Positions 43,752 to 52,752 of a stretch of 64,000 bases of DNA are shown in pieces. This DNA is from Specibacter sp038242155 (GTDB taxonomy: Bacteria; Actinomycetota; Actinomycetes; Actinomycetales; Micrococcaceae), in NCBI GenBank assembly GCA_038242155.1, contig JBBSSM010000002.1, positions 116,696 to 180,695 of the forward strand. Direction: 5' to 3'. A model generated the notes under the pieces. The model saw only the letters and a program-made list of their open reading frames with translations. It searched no databases and was not told the origin of the DNA. Each line of letters begins with the position of its first letter. Position 1 is the stretch's first letter. Both the position numbers and the translations under genes were made by a program.

Positions 43752-45062
43752 CTACGCGGCGGCCGCGGCGGCTGCGGCCCTGGCAGCGGCCGGGAGGGCC
43801 TCGAAGATGCGGTTCATGGCAGCATCGTCATGCGCGGCGGACAGGAACCACGCCTCAAAGACGCTGGGCGGCAGGTACACACCGGAATCCAGCATGGAGT
43901 GGAAGAACGGCGCGTAACGGAACACCTCTTGGGCCTGCGCGTCGGCATAGTTGTGCACGCCGCTGGCTGAGGTGCCAAAGGCGACGGAGAACAAGCTGCC
44001 CGCCCGTTGAATGGAGTGGTCCACGCCCTCGGCTGACAATGCCCCGGACAGGGCTGCTGAAAGTTCCAGGGAACGGGCATCGACGGTGGCGTAAACCTCG
44101 GCGGTGGCCGCATTCAAGGTGGCTACGCCGGCAGCCATGGCCACGGGATTCCCGGACAGGGTGCCCGCTTGGTAGACCGGACCCAGCGGCGCCAAATAAT
44201 CCATGACTTCCTGACGTCCGCCCAGGGCTGCGGTGGGAAGCCCGCCGCCAATGACCTTGCCAAAGGTGTACAGATCCGGTGTCCAGCCCTCGGAGGCGCC
44301 CGTGAGGCCCCAGTAGCCGGCGGGACCTGTCCGGAAGCCCGTCAAAACCTCGTCCATGATCAATAATGCGCCGTGGGCAGTGGTGATGCGTGAGAGCCCT
44401 GCGTTGAAGCCCTCCCCCGGCGTCACAACACCCATATTGGCGGGCGCGGCTTCGGTAATGACGGCGGCAATCCGTTCCCCGTGCGCTGCAAAGGCAGCCT
44501 CCACGGCAGTCAGGTCATTGTAGGGCAGGACCAGTGTCTCGGCGGCTGTGGCAGCCGTGACCCCGGCCGATCCGGGCAATGCCAGGGTGGCCAGACCGGA
44601 CCCGGCAGCGGCCAGCAGGGAATCCAAGTGTCCGTGGTAGCAGCCGGCGAATTTAATGATCAGGTCCCGGCCGGTGAAACCACGCGCCAAACGCACGGCG
44701 GTCATGGTGGCTTCGGTGCCGGTGGAGACCATCCGCAGACGTTCGACGCCGGACACCCGCCCCTGCACCAACGCGGCAAGTTCGCTTTCGGCCGGGGTGG
44801 AGGCGCCGAAACTCAGGCCGTGGTCCACGGCGGCGTGAACGGCGGCCAGGACGTCGGGGTGCGCGTGGCCCAGCAGCGCCGGCCCCCATGAACACACCAG
44901 GTCCACGTAGTCGCGGCCATCGGCATCGGTCAGGTACGCGCCCTTGGCGTTGACCATGAAGCGCGGCGTCCCGCCCACCGAGCCAAAGGCACGCACGGGC
45001 GAATTCACCCCGCCGGGCATGAGGGTTTTAGCGCGGTCAAAGAGTTCTTGGGAGCTGGTCAT
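43752..45062 (-). CDS. hemL: glutamate-1-semialdehyde 2,1-aminomutase
   Basis: A 436-residue PLP enzyme turning glutamate-1-semialdehyde into 5-aminolevulinate, the second step of the C5 haem route. 'LMPGGVNSPVRAFGSVGG' is the family's N-terminal signature, 'LIMDEVLTGFR' the cofactor Asp region and 'TFGKVIGGGLPTAALGG' carries the PLP lysine. It ends in a run of alanines. ATG 45062 has AAGGA 8 bases upstream. Last gene of the haem cluster, 61 bases behind hemB. Confidence 0.96.
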   Translation of the reverse strand: MTSSQELFDRAKTLMPGGVNSPVRAFGSVGGTPRFMVNAKGAYLTDADGRDYVDLVCSWGPALLGHAHPDVLAAVHAAVDHGLSFGASTPAESELAALVQGRVSGVERLRMVSTGTEATMTAVRLARGFTGRDLIIKFAGCYHGHLDSLLAAAGSGLATLALPGSAGVTAATAAETLVLPYNDLTAVEAAFAAHGERIAAVITEAAPANMGVVTPGEGFNAGLSRITTAHGALLIMDEVLTGFRTGPAGYWGLTGASEGWTPDLYTFGKVIGGGLPTAALGGRQEVMDYLAPLGPVYQAGTLSGNPVAMAAGVATLNAATAEVYATVDARSLELSAALSGALSAEGVDHSIQRAGSLFSVAFGTSASGVHNYADAQAQEVFRYAPFFHSMLDSGVYLPPSVFEAWFLSAAHDDAAMNRIFEALPAAARAAAAAAAA

Positions 45063-45123
45063 GAATGGTTCCTTGGGGTTCCTTGGCTTGAGCGTGTGGA
45101 GCAATGAAATGGAAAAGGTGGTT

Positions 45124-46101
45124 TTAGCTGCGCAGCCAGCCGGCCAACTCGGCCGCCCAGTAGGTCAGGATCATGGTGGCGCCGGCACGCTTAATGCTCA
45201 ATACCGACTCCTCAATGGCGCCCTGGCGGTTGATCCAGCCATTGGCGGCGGCTGCTTCGATCATGGCGTATTCGCCGGAAATTTGGTACGCGGCCACGGG
45301 CACGGGGGACATTTGGGCCACGTCCGCCAGAATGTCCAGGTAGCTCATGGCCGGCTTGACCATGATGATGTCGGCGCCCTCGGCCAGATCCAGTTCCACC
45401 TCCAGCAGGGCCTCACGGCGGTTTCCGGGATCCATTTGGTACGTCCGGCGGTCGCCCTGGAGCTGGGAATCCACTGCCTCGCGGAAGGGGCCATAAAAGG
45501 CCGAGGCGTACTTGGCGGCGTAGGCCAGCACGGAGACGGAGTTGAATCCGGCCGCGTCCAGGGCTTCCCGGATCACAGCCACCTGGCCGTCCATCATGCC
45601 CGACGGCGCCACGACGTGCGCCCCAGCCCTGGCCTGGGCCACTGCCATGTGCGCGTAAATGTCCAAGGTGGCGTCATTGTCCACCTCCCCGGCGGCGTCC
45701 AGGACGCCGCAGTGGCCGTGGTCGGTGAACTCATCAAGGCAGAGATCGCTCATGACCACCAGGTCATCACCCACGGCGGCACGGACATCGCCGATGGCTT
45801 TGTTCAGCACGCCCAAGGGATCCAACCCGGCCGAGCCCGTGGCGTCGCGCGTCGCGGGGATGCCGAACAGCATAATGCCGCCCAAACCCAACTCCACGGC
45901 CTCACGCGCGGCCTCCAGCAATGACGCGGTGGTGTGTTGAAAGACGCCAGGCATGGACGTGATGGCTTTGGGCTCGGTGAGGTCTTCACGAATAAAGACC
46001 GGCAAAATCAAGTCCGACGGCGCGAGGGAAAATTCACTCACCAGCCGACGCATGGCCGGGGTGGTGCGCAGGCGGCGGGGGCGGTGCTGGGGAAAGCTCA
46101 T
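45124..46101 (-). CDS. hemB: delta-aminolevulinic acid dehydratase (porphobilinogen synthase)
   Basis: A 325-residue enzyme joining two aminolevulinates to porphobilinogen. The Schiff-base lysines lie in 'LAYAAKYASAFYGPF' and 'IMVKPAMSYLDI'. The metal segment is 'SDLCLDEFTDHGHCGV': Cys and Cys at two positions but Asp at the middle one, a pattern between zinc- and magnesium-type enzymes. ATG 46101 has GGAG 5 bases upstream; the open frame continues through hemD but that is a shadow. It follows hemD by 17 bases. Confidence 0.95.
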   Translation of the reverse strand: MSFPQHRPRRLRTTPAMRRLVSEFSLAPSDLILPVFIREDLTEPKAITSMPGVFQHTTASLLEAAREAVELGLGGIMLFGIPATRDATGSAGLDPLGVLNKAIGDVRAAVGDDLVVMSDLCLDEFTDHGHCGVLDAAGEVDNDATLDIYAHMAVAQARAGAHVVAPSGMMDGQVAVIREALDAAGFNSVSVLAYAAKYASAFYGPFREAVDSQLQGDRRTYQMDPGNRREALLEVELDLAEGADIIMVKPAMSYLDILADVAQMSPVPVAAYQISGEYAMIEAAAANGWINRQGAIEESVLSIKRAGATMILTYWAAELAGWLRS

Positions 46102-46118
46102 GACTGCTCCGTAAGTGA

Positions 46119-46985
46119 CTAGTGGTAAAAGTGGTTGCTGGCGTGGGTCAGTGCGGCCACAATGCCAGCGCCGGTGGGCTGCGTTGCGGTGGCGGCGACC
46201 CGGAGGCCCAGACGCTGCGCCTCGTCCCTTGTGGGCTGGCCAATGGCAATGACCAGGCACTGCGGCGGCAGTGGCGCCATGCATGCTGCCACGGCCCGCG
46301 CCGCGCTTCCCGAGGCAAGTACGACGGCGTTTATCACCCCTGCGGCAAGCTCTGCCTGTGCTTCGACGGGAGTGAGCTGCGGATAGTTCACATCCGCCTC
46401 GGCCCCGGAGGAATGCAAGGTAGCTGTGAGCCGCAACCCCGGCGGGGCTGGGTAGTCCACGGTTTTGTAGGCCGTCACAATGTCCGGGGTCCAGCCCTTG
46501 GCCCGGATGCCGGTGCACAACGTGTCCGCGGCCAGGCTGGACTGCGGCAATAACACCTTGGCATTGGAGCCGGCAGCAGCGTGCGGCCATAGCTCCACCA
46601 GTCCCGCGGCTGATTGCAGCTCCACGGGGGCCAGCGTGGCCCGCACGCCCTCGTCAGCCAAAACAGCCACCGAGGTGGGCCCAATGGTGGCCACCTGCGT
46701 GCTGGCGGGAATCAACGCACCAAGTGTGGTTCCGGCGCGCTCGCACCACTGCTTTAAAGCCCGCACAGTGGTGAGGGAACTAATAACCAGCCAGCCGTAG
46801 TCCCCGGCGGCGAGTCTGTTCACGGCCGCAGTCAGCGGCTTTTGATCCCCCAGCTCAAAGTCAATGAGCGGCACCAATACGGGCTCGGCGCCGGCGGCAG
46901 CCAACGCATCGGCCAAGGCCCCGGCCCGGTCGGGGCTGCGGGTAATGGCAACCCGCAGCCCGGAGATCGTGCCGTGATTGTTCAC
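46119..46985 (-). CDS. hemD: uroporphyrinogen-III synthase
   Basis: A 288-residue two-lobed enzyme that closes and inverts ring D of hydroxymethylbilane. The family is weakly conserved; 'GLRVAITRSPDRAGALADALAAAGAEPVLVPLIDFE' starts lobe 1, and 'WLVISSLTTVRALKQW' and 'VVLASGSAARAVAACM' are the usual S/TS-x-xxV motifs of each lobe. Position directly after hemC, overlapping by GTGA, confirms the call. Confidence 0.9.
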   Translation of the reverse strand: MNNHGTISGLRVAITRSPDRAGALADALAAAGAEPVLVPLIDFELGDQKPLTAAVNRLAAGDYGWLVISSLTTVRALKQWCERAGTTLGALIPASTQVATIGPTSVAVLADEGVRATLAPVELQSAAGLVELWPHAAAGSNAKVLLPQSSLAADTLCTGIRAKGWTPDIVTAYKTVDYPAPPGLRLTATLHSSGAEADVNYPQLTPVEAQAELAAGVINAVVLASGSAARAVAACMAPLPPQCLVIAIGQPTRDEAQRLGLRVAATATQPTGAGIVAALTHASNHFYH

Positions 46986-47968
46986 TTCGAGGAGCCAGCC
47001 AAATCCGCAAAGTCCCCGGCGCCGCCAGCGAGCAGTTCCTCGGCAAGTTCAATGCCCAAGAGTGTCGCCCCCACCGTGGTGAGGCCGTCGGTGGCCTTTT
47101 TCAGGCGCAGCGAACGGGTGCCGTCGAGGGAAACCACCACGGCTTCCAAGTGCAGCAGGGAACCCTTGCGCAGCCCGAGCGCACCCACGGGTGCTGCGCA
47201 GCCAGCTTCCAGACGTGCCAGGAGCGCACGTTCGGCCGTGATGGCCAGACGGGTATCGCGGTCTTCCACGGCAGCCAGTGACTGCCCCAGCACGTGGGTC
47301 AGTTCAGCCTCCGCGCTGCGGCATTCCAAAGCCAACGCTCCCTGGCCGGGGGCCGGGAGCATGACCTCTGGGTCAAGGAATTCCGTCACGGTATCCAAAC
47401 GCCCAATGCGGCTCAGGCCCGAGGCCGCCAGCACCACTGCGTCCAGGTCGGCAACCTTGCCGGGCTCGGGATCCGCCAGCGCGTTCCCGGGCAAGCCCGG
47501 CACCCGCGCCAGACGGGTATCCACATTGCCGCGGATATCCACAATGTTCAGGTCATTGCGTGCCGCCAACAGCTGAGCGGCACGGCGGGGAGAACCCGTG
47601 CCAACACTGGCCCCCTGCGGCAGCTCAGTGAGCTTGAGGGAGTCCCGGGAACATAGCGCATCCCGGGCATCGGCCCGCAGCGGCACGGCAGCGAGCGTCA
47701 ATCCGGGCACGGCAGCCGTGGGCAGATCCTTCAGTGAGTGCACTGCCACATCCACCCGGCCGTCAAGCACCGCTGCCCGGAGTTCGGCGGCAAAGACCCC
47801 CGTCCCGCCCATTTGCGACAACGGGCCGGTGAGGACATCACCGTCGGTTTTGACGCTGATGATGTCAGCCTCAAAACCACCCACGGCAAGAAGCTGTTCG
47901 GTGATTTGGCCTGTCTGGGTCAGGGCCAGCTTGCTGCCGCGCGTCCCAATTTTTACGTTCGCCACCAT
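46982..47968 (-). CDS. hemC: hydroxymethylbilane synthase (porphobilinogen deaminase)
   Basis: About 328 residues. It polymerises four porphobilinogens. 'VKIGTRGSKLALTQTGQI', 'SLKDLPTA', 'ALCSRDSLKLTELPQGASVGTGSPRRAAQLLAARNDLNIVDIRGNVDTRLAR' and the cofactor cysteine in 'LEAGCAAPVGAL' are all present. ATG 47968 is chosen; a GTG three codons earlier (47977) is possible and neither has a strong ribosome site. It starts 12 bases after the cpfC stop. Confidence 0.95.
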   Translation of the reverse strand: MVANVKIGTRGSKLALTQTGQITEQLLAVGGFEADIISVKTDGDVLTGPLSQMGGTGVFAAELRAAVLDGRVDVAVHSLKDLPTAAVPGLTLAAVPLRADARDALCSRDSLKLTELPQGASVGTGSPRRAAQLLAARNDLNIVDIRGNVDTRLARVPGLPGNALADPEPGKVADLDAVVLAASGLSRIGRLDTVTEFLDPEVMLPAPGQGALALECRSAEAELTHVLGQSLAAVEDRDTRLAITAERALLARLEAGCAAPVGALGLRKGSLLHLEAVVVSLDGTRSLRLKKATDGLTTVGATLLGIELAEELLAGGAGDFADLAGSSK

Positions 47969-47980
47969 GTCCGCCACGTG

Positions 47981-49165
47981 TCAGGAAGCCGCAGGGGCGC
48001 CGGCGGCCATAAGGCCTACGGTGCTGCCCACTTCGGAAATGGCTGGCTTTTCGCCACGGAAGTTGGCGCAGCAGCCGGGGTTGCACACATCAAACCACGG
48101 GCCCAATTTGGTCATGGCGGGACGTTGTTCAATGTGGTTTTCAATGGTGCGTTCGCAAATCATGTCCACCAACCCTGCGACAAACTTTTGATGGGTGCCG
48201 GGGGTGGGTGCCCTGTCAAAGACAAGTCCCAGCTCCGTGCAGGTTTCTGCAGCCTCCGTGTCCAAGTCCCACAAAACTTCCATGTGGTCGCTGACAAATC
48301 CCAGCGGCACAATGACGACGCCCTTGATCCCTGCGGCGGCCTTCTCCGCGAGCGCATCATTGATGTCGGGTTCCAGCCACGGCACGTGCGGGGCGCCGGA
48401 ACGCGACTGGTACACCAGGGACCATTCCTGCTCGGGAGCCACAGCTGCAATGACGGCCTCGGCCGCGGCCAGGTGCTGGGCCACATAGGCGGAGTTCTCG
48501 GCGAATTCGCGGGGCTCGTTCTCCGAGTGTCCCGCAGCTTCCGCGTCCCGCGTGGGGATGGAGTGCGTGGCAAACATGACGTGAACGGGAGCGTCGGGGG
48601 TGCCGGCAGCCGCCAACTCCGCCCGGACCTTGCCCAGGGAGGCAGCCGTTCCCTCAATGAAGGGGGTGACAAATCCGGGGTGGTCAAAGTACTGGCGTAC
48701 CTTATCCACTGCCAGCTTGCCGTCCAGGCCGGTCTCGGTCAGCGCCATGCCAATGTCCTCGCGGTACTGACGGCAGCTGGAATAGCAGGAGTAGGCGCTG
48801 GTGGTGACCATGAGGAGGCGGCGGTGGCCGGCGTCGTACGCATCTGTCAGGACGGCGGGAATGTAGGGGTCCCAGTTGCGGTTCCCCCACAGCACGGGCA
48901 GCTCAATGCCGCGGGCCGTCAGCTCTACCTCAAGGGCCGCCTTCAAGGCACGGTTTTGGGCGTTGATGGGGCTGATGCCGCCGTTTTTCCGGTAGTGGTG
49001 GCTGACCTCTTCCAGACGCTCATCGGGGATCCCCCGGCCGCGGGTGACATTGCGCAGGAACGGAATGACGTCTTCCTGGCCCTCTGGACCACCAAAGGAG
49101 GCCAAAAGGATGGCATCGTAGTTCGCCGGCGCCACGACGGCGTTGGGGGTGGTTGGCCTATTCAT
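47981..49165 (-). CDS. hemH: coproporphyrin III ferrochelatase
   Basis: A 394-residue ferrochelatase (CpfC) inserting iron into coproporphyrin III. 'YDAILLASFGGPEGQEDVIPFLRNVTRG', 'TSAYSCYSSCRQYREDIG' and 'MFATHSIPTRD' (metal-site His) are characteristic. Four cysteines, one in 'SSCRQY' and three in 'DVCNPGCCANF', match the [2Fe-2S] ligand set of actinobacterial enzymes. It overlaps chdC by 4 bases (ATGA). The C-terminus is about 30 residues past the cluster. Confidence 0.95.
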   Translation of the reverse strand: MNRPTTPNAVVAPANYDAILLASFGGPEGQEDVIPFLRNVTRGRGIPDERLEEVSHHYRKNGGISPINAQNRALKAALEVELTARGIELPVLWGNRNWDPYIPAVLTDAYDAGHRRLLMVTTSAYSCYSSCRQYREDIGMALTETGLDGKLAVDKVRQYFDHPGFVTPFIEGTAASLGKVRAELAAAGTPDAPVHVMFATHSIPTRDAEAAGHSENEPREFAENSAYVAQHLAAAEAVIAAVAPEQEWSLVYQSRSGAPHVPWLEPDINDALAEKAAAGIKGVVIVPLGFVSDHMEVLWDLDTEAAETCTELGLVFDRAPTPGTHQKFVAGLVDMICERTIENHIEQRPAMTKLGPWFDVCNPGCCANFRGEKPAISEVGSTVGLMAAGAPAAS

Positions 49166-49857
49166 CGCAGGACCTCGGCAATCTCGGCGCCAGCCACGCG
49201 GCGGCCCGTATAGAAGGGAACTTCTTCGCGAACATGCAGGCGGGCATCGGAGTAGCGCAGGGTGCGCATCATGTCCACCAAATCAATGAGGTTATCTGCT
49301 TCCAGGCCAAGCAGCCATTCCCAGTCGCCCAGGGCAAATGCAGAGACCGTGTTGGCTTGAACCTGCGGGTACTCCCGGCCCAGCATGCCGTGTTCACGCA
49401 GCATCCGGGAGCGGTCCTCCGGGGGCAAAATGTACCATTCGTAGGACCGCACGAACGGGTAGACGCAGAGCCATTCCTTGGGCTGGTGCGTGCCCATGTA
49501 CGCGGGGGCGTGGGACTTGGCGAACTCTGCATCGCGATGCACGCCCATGGCCGACCAGGCAATCTCAGTGGCACTGAACAGTTCCGTGCGGCGGATGGAA
49601 CGCACTGCCTTTTGCAAGCCCTCGGCGTCGGCGCCGACCAGCCACATCATGATGTCGGCGTCGTTGCGCATGGCTGAGACGTCGTAACTTCCGCGCAGGG
49701 AAATGCTCTCCGCAGCCAAAGCGGCGACGAGTTTTTCAAACTCGGCAATGGCGCTCTGACCACCCGTGAACGACCCGGTGCGCTTAAAGACTGTCCACAG
49801 CGTGAACGGGGTCTCGCTGGGTGTTTTAGTGACAGATTGTTCGTTTGTGTGGCTCAT
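49162..49857 (-). CDS. hemQ: coproheme decarboxylase ChdC (HemQ)
   Basis: A 231-residue member of the chlorite dismutase-like family that decarboxylates two propionates of coproheme to give haem b. 'FTLWTVFKRTG', 'RGSYDVSAMRNDADIMMWLVG', 'PAYMGTHQPKEWLCVYPFVRSYEWYILPPEDRSRMLREHGMLGREYPQVQANTV' contain the reaction tyrosine and proximal histidine. Its presence, together with cgoX and cpfC, fixes the pathway as coproporphyrin-dependent. It lies 72 bases behind cgoX. Confidence 0.95.
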   Translation of the reverse strand: MSHTNEQSVTKTPSETPFTLWTVFKRTGSFTGGQSAIAEFEKLVAALAAESISLRGSYDVSAMRNDADIMMWLVGADAEGLQKAVRSIRRTELFSATEIAWSAMGVHRDAEFAKSHAPAYMGTHQPKEWLCVYPFVRSYEWYILPPEDRSRMLREHGMLGREYPQVQANTVSAFALGDWEWLLGLEADNLIDLVDMMRTLRYSDARLHVREEVPFYTGRRVAGAEIAEVLR

Positions 49858-49929
49858 GATTTAAGTGTGCACCCCTGATCCAGGAAACTAAAATTAGTAA
49901 TCTCTACATGGTGTAGAAAGTGTTTAAAA

Positions 49930-51459
49930 TCATACTCGCTGAGCAGTATCCACAGCTGCCCGCACGGCACGGCGGGTGCCGGCCACAATTGCCGCCAAAC
50001 CATTGCCGCTGAGCCAACCGCCCACCAGCAACAACCCCGGCATGTCCTGCACCAGCGCGCGGATCTTGGCAATGTTGGCCTGATGGCCGACGGCGGCAAA
50101 CGGCAAAATGCCCGTCCACCGAACCACGTCCGAACCCAGCAAATCAGCCTCATTGAGGTCCACGCCCAAAAGCACCGACGCGTCGGCAAGAGCCGTGGGC
50201 ACCAGGTCCTCCTCGCGGAAGGATGCTGGGGTAAGGCGGACGGCGTCGGCCGGGTTCCGTGCAGCACGGCCGTAGGACAGCCGCACCACATGGGTGCCCG
50301 GTCCCGTGGAATCAGCCAGCCACGGCCACTTGGCCGTGGAGTGCGTGAGGGCCTTGGCCCGGATACCTTCGACGCCAGGCGCCACCAGTACGCCCGTGCC
50401 CCGGGGTGCCGAGTCCAATTCCGGCACATCCACCACCAGGGTGACCAGGCGAATGTCGGGTCCGGGGGCCGGGGCCTGCAGCAGCGGGATTTCCGAACTC
50501 AGCAATTTCACGGCGGTGGGCCCGTCAGTGGCCACCACCAACATCGCTGCTCCGTCAAAGCCCCGTTCCGTGCCATGCTCCCAGTCCACAATCCAGCGGG
50601 AGGGGGCGCCGCCGTCGTAATGCTCCCCTTCCACCGCGTGATCAACAGGGTCGTCGCCGCGGTAGATGGCTTTAATGCGGTGTCCGGCGTGTAATTGCGC
50701 TCCCGCGTCCCGCAGGTGGGTCACCAGTGCAGTCACCAGGGTATGCATGCCACCGTTGAGACCGGCGACGGCCGAGCCGGGCTTGCTGCCGCCGGCGCGT
50801 TGAGCTGCGACGGCGGCCGCCAGGGAGCCGTGTTCCCGGATGCCGGCACGCAGGCCCGGTGCCACCATGTCCACGTCCAGAATTTCGGGATCGGCCGAAT
50901 GCACCCCCGCCACAACGGGTGCCACCAGACGCTCCAAAACACGCTTGCCCATGCGGGCACGCACCAGTTCAGCCACGCTGGAGACGGCTTCCGTGGTGCC
51001 AACGGTTACGGGCATTTTGGCATCGAGGGAGGCCCGCAGCACTCCTGCTGCGCCGAGCGCGGCTTTGACCTCCGGGGCATTGAGGTCTGAGGGGATGCCC
51101 AGAACGCCCGTGCGGGGCAGCGGGATGGGACCTTCCGGCAGCCACACCGACGCTCCCTCTGGATTGGGCAGCACAATGCGCTCCGCCAGTCCCAGCTCGG
51201 TGGCAAGATCGGCCACGGCCGTGTTCCGGGTGGCAAAGGACTCCGCACCGGCGTCAAGGATCACGCCCGCCACCTCGTGGCTGGCCACACAGCCGCCCCA
51301 GGTGCCCGAGGCCTCGTAAAGACTGACATGGAACCCCGCGGCCAGCAGGTCCTTGGCCGCGACAAGACCTGACATACCGCCGCCCACCACTATTGCATGG
51401 TTGGGTGCCGGGTGGGTCTTGGATCGGTGCGCCTTGGCTGCAAGTTTGCGATTTTCCAT
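49930..51459 (-). CDS. hemG: coproporphyrinogen III oxidase, FAD-dependent (CgoX/HemY type)
   Basis: A 509-residue flavoprotein oxidising coproporphyrinogen III to coproporphyrin III. The dinucleotide loop is 'IVVGGGMSGLVAAKDLLAAGFHVSLYEA', followed by 'GGCVASHEVAGVILDAGAESFATR' and 'RVLERLVAPVVAGVHSADPEILDV'; the C-terminal FAD motif is 'GLLLVGGWLSGNGLAAIVAGTRRAV'. AAGGGG precedes ATG 51459. It follows hemE by 73 bases. The symbol hemY (or cgoX) is equally used. Confidence 0.93.
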   Translation of the reverse strand: MENRKLAAKAHRSKTHPAPNHAIVVGGGMSGLVAAKDLLAAGFHVSLYEASGTWGGCVASHEVAGVILDAGAESFATRNTAVADLATELGLAERIVLPNPEGASVWLPEGPIPLPRTGVLGIPSDLNAPEVKAALGAAGVLRASLDAKMPVTVGTTEAVSSVAELVRARMGKRVLERLVAPVVAGVHSADPEILDVDMVAPGLRAGIREHGSLAAAVAAQRAGGSKPGSAVAGLNGGMHTLVTALVTHLRDAGAQLHAGHRIKAIYRGDDPVDHAVEGEHYDGGAPSRWIVDWEHGTERGFDGAAMLVVATDGPTAVKLLSSEIPLLQAPAPGPDIRLVTLVVDVPELDSAPRGTGVLVAPGVEGIRAKALTHSTAKWPWLADSTGPGTHVVRLSYGRAARNPADAVRLTPASFREEDLVPTALADASVLLGVDLNEADLLGSDVVRWTGILPFAAVGHQANIAKIRALVQDMPGLLLVGGWLSGNGLAAIVAGTRRAVRAAVDTAQRV

Positions 51460-51532
51460 CGGGTCCCCTTGTCAATACTGATTTGGTTATTGCTTGGGAG
51501 CTACAGGCCGCTCTTAGGGCTTAATTAAATTT

Positions 51533-52594
51533 TTAGGGCTCAATTGAGTGAATTAGTTCCACAATGCGCGTCAGGACAGCCGGGTCGGTTTCCGGCGGGA
51601 CGCCATGACCCAGGTTCACCACATGTGAGGGGGCTGCGGCGCCTGCTGCCAGCACGTCGCGGACGTGGCGTTCCAGCACCTCCCAGGGCGCGTTCAGCAG
51701 GGCCGGGTCAATGTTGCCCTGCAGCGGAACGGTGCCCCCGAGCCGGCGGTTGGCCTCATCCAGGGGCAGGCGGTAATCCACACCCATAACATCAACCCCC
51801 ACGGCGTGCATGGCGCCGAGCAGTTCGCTGGTCCCCGTGCCAAAGTGAATCAATGGCACACCCAGGTCGCGGACATGGTCCAGGGCCCGGACCGACGCCG
51901 GGGCCACATGACGGGTGTAGTCCGCCAGTCCCAGCGAACCCGCCCAGGAATCAAATAGCTGGCCGGCACTGGCACCGGCTTCAATTTGGGCGCGGAGGAA
52001 TTTACCCGAGGCATCGGCGGCCCAGGCCATGAGCTCGGCCCACAGTTCGGGTTGGGCATGCATCATGGTGCGCGGACCCAGGTGGTCGCGGGACGGTTTG
52101 CCCTCCACCATGTAGGCGGCCACTGTAAAAGGGGCTCCCGCAAAGCCAATGAGGGGCGTGTTGCCCAGCTCAGCCACCGTCAGGGCCACGGCTTGGCGGA
52201 TGGACTCCAGGGACTCATCCGTGAGTTCGGGCAGGGCGGCTATGTCGGCTGCGCTGCGGATGGGATGGTCTAAAACCGGTCCCACGCCGGGGACAATGTC
52301 CACGCCAACCCCGGCCAGCTTCAGCGGAATGACAATGTCGGAAAAGAAAATGGCAGCATCAACGTCATGGCGGCGCACCGGCTGCAGCGTGATTTCTGCA
52401 GCCATCTCCGGCTTCAGACAGGAATCCAGCATGGTGGTGCCAACGCGCAGTTCACGGTACTCCGGCAAGGAACGCCCAGCCTGGCGCATGAACCAAACTG
52501 GACGGCGGCTTGGCGTGCCACCACGGTAGGCAGTGATCAGGGGCGAGTTGCTGGTTCGGCCATCCATGAGGGGGTGGCTGGGGCTCAGTGTCAT
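51533..52594 (-). CDS. hemE: uroporphyrinogen decarboxylase
   Basis: A 353-residue enzyme making coproporphyrinogen III from uroporphyrinogen III. 'RRPVWFMRQAGRSLPEYRELR' is the N-terminal signature with the substrate Arg residues, 'AAIFFSDIVIPLKLAGVGVDIVPGVGP' and 'GFAGAPFTVAAYMVEG' follow, and the C-terminus has 'LGHGVPPETDP'. It is the first gene of the minus-strand haem operon and appears leaderless from ATG 52594. Confidence 0.96.
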   Translation of the reverse strand: MTLSPSHPLMDGRTSNSPLITAYRGGTPSRRPVWFMRQAGRSLPEYRELRVGTTMLDSCLKPEMAAEITLQPVRRHDVDAAIFFSDIVIPLKLAGVGVDIVPGVGPVLDHPIRSAADIAALPELTDESLESIRQAVALTVAELGNTPLIGFAGAPFTVAAYMVEGKPSRDHLGPRTMMHAQPELWAELMAWAADASGKFLRAQIEAGASAGQLFDSWAGSLGLADYTRHVAPASVRALDHVRDLGVPLIHFGTGTSELLGAMHAVGVDVMGVDYRLPLDEANRRLGGTVPLQGNIDPALLNAPWEVLERHVRDVLAAGAAAPSHVVNLGHGVPPETDPAVLTRIVELIHSIEP

Positions 52595-52600
52595 GGCACC

Positions 52601-52606
52601 ACACTA
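52601..52606 (-). promoter_or_regulatory. -10 element of leaderless hemE / haem operon
   Basis: On the minus strand TAGTGT, GGTGCC, ATG 52594: exact six-base spacing. It would drive the whole hemE-to-hemL run. Confidence 0.55.
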
Positions 52607-52737
52607 CCCAGCCGCCCTGACAACTGCTTGTGCACACCTTGTCAGCAGTACTTGGTGAAGAGCTGTGCGTAAGCATTATCACAGCGGTTTACTGACGCTT
52701 TCCCGCTTCCTGTGAACAAACACCCAGTGGGGAGGAC

Positions 52738-52743
52738 TACGAT
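52738..52743 (+). promoter_or_regulatory. -10 element near hemA start
   Basis: TACGAT, nine bases, GTG 52753. The spacing allows a transcript with only 1-3 untranslated bases. Less certain than the six/seven-base cases, because GGGGAGG upstream could belong to a longer transcript. Confidence 0.35.
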
Positions 52744-52752
52744 AGTGACATT

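Noticed and set aside
46102..46590. 163-codon upstream extension of hemB
   Set aside because: Overlaps hemD throughout, and HemB homology begins at ATG 46101 with its own ribosome site.
47738..49213. 491-codon plus-strand open frame opposite hemC, hemH and hemQ
   Set aside because: It is fully antisense to three certain haem genes; GC-rich third positions keep the opposite frame open. Composition rich in Gly, His, Arg and Val is typical of such shadows.
49858..49929. Leaderless promoter for hemQ
   Set aside because: No TANNNT hexamer at 6-7 bases; CACACT stands there instead. Translation from the hemE transcript is more likely.
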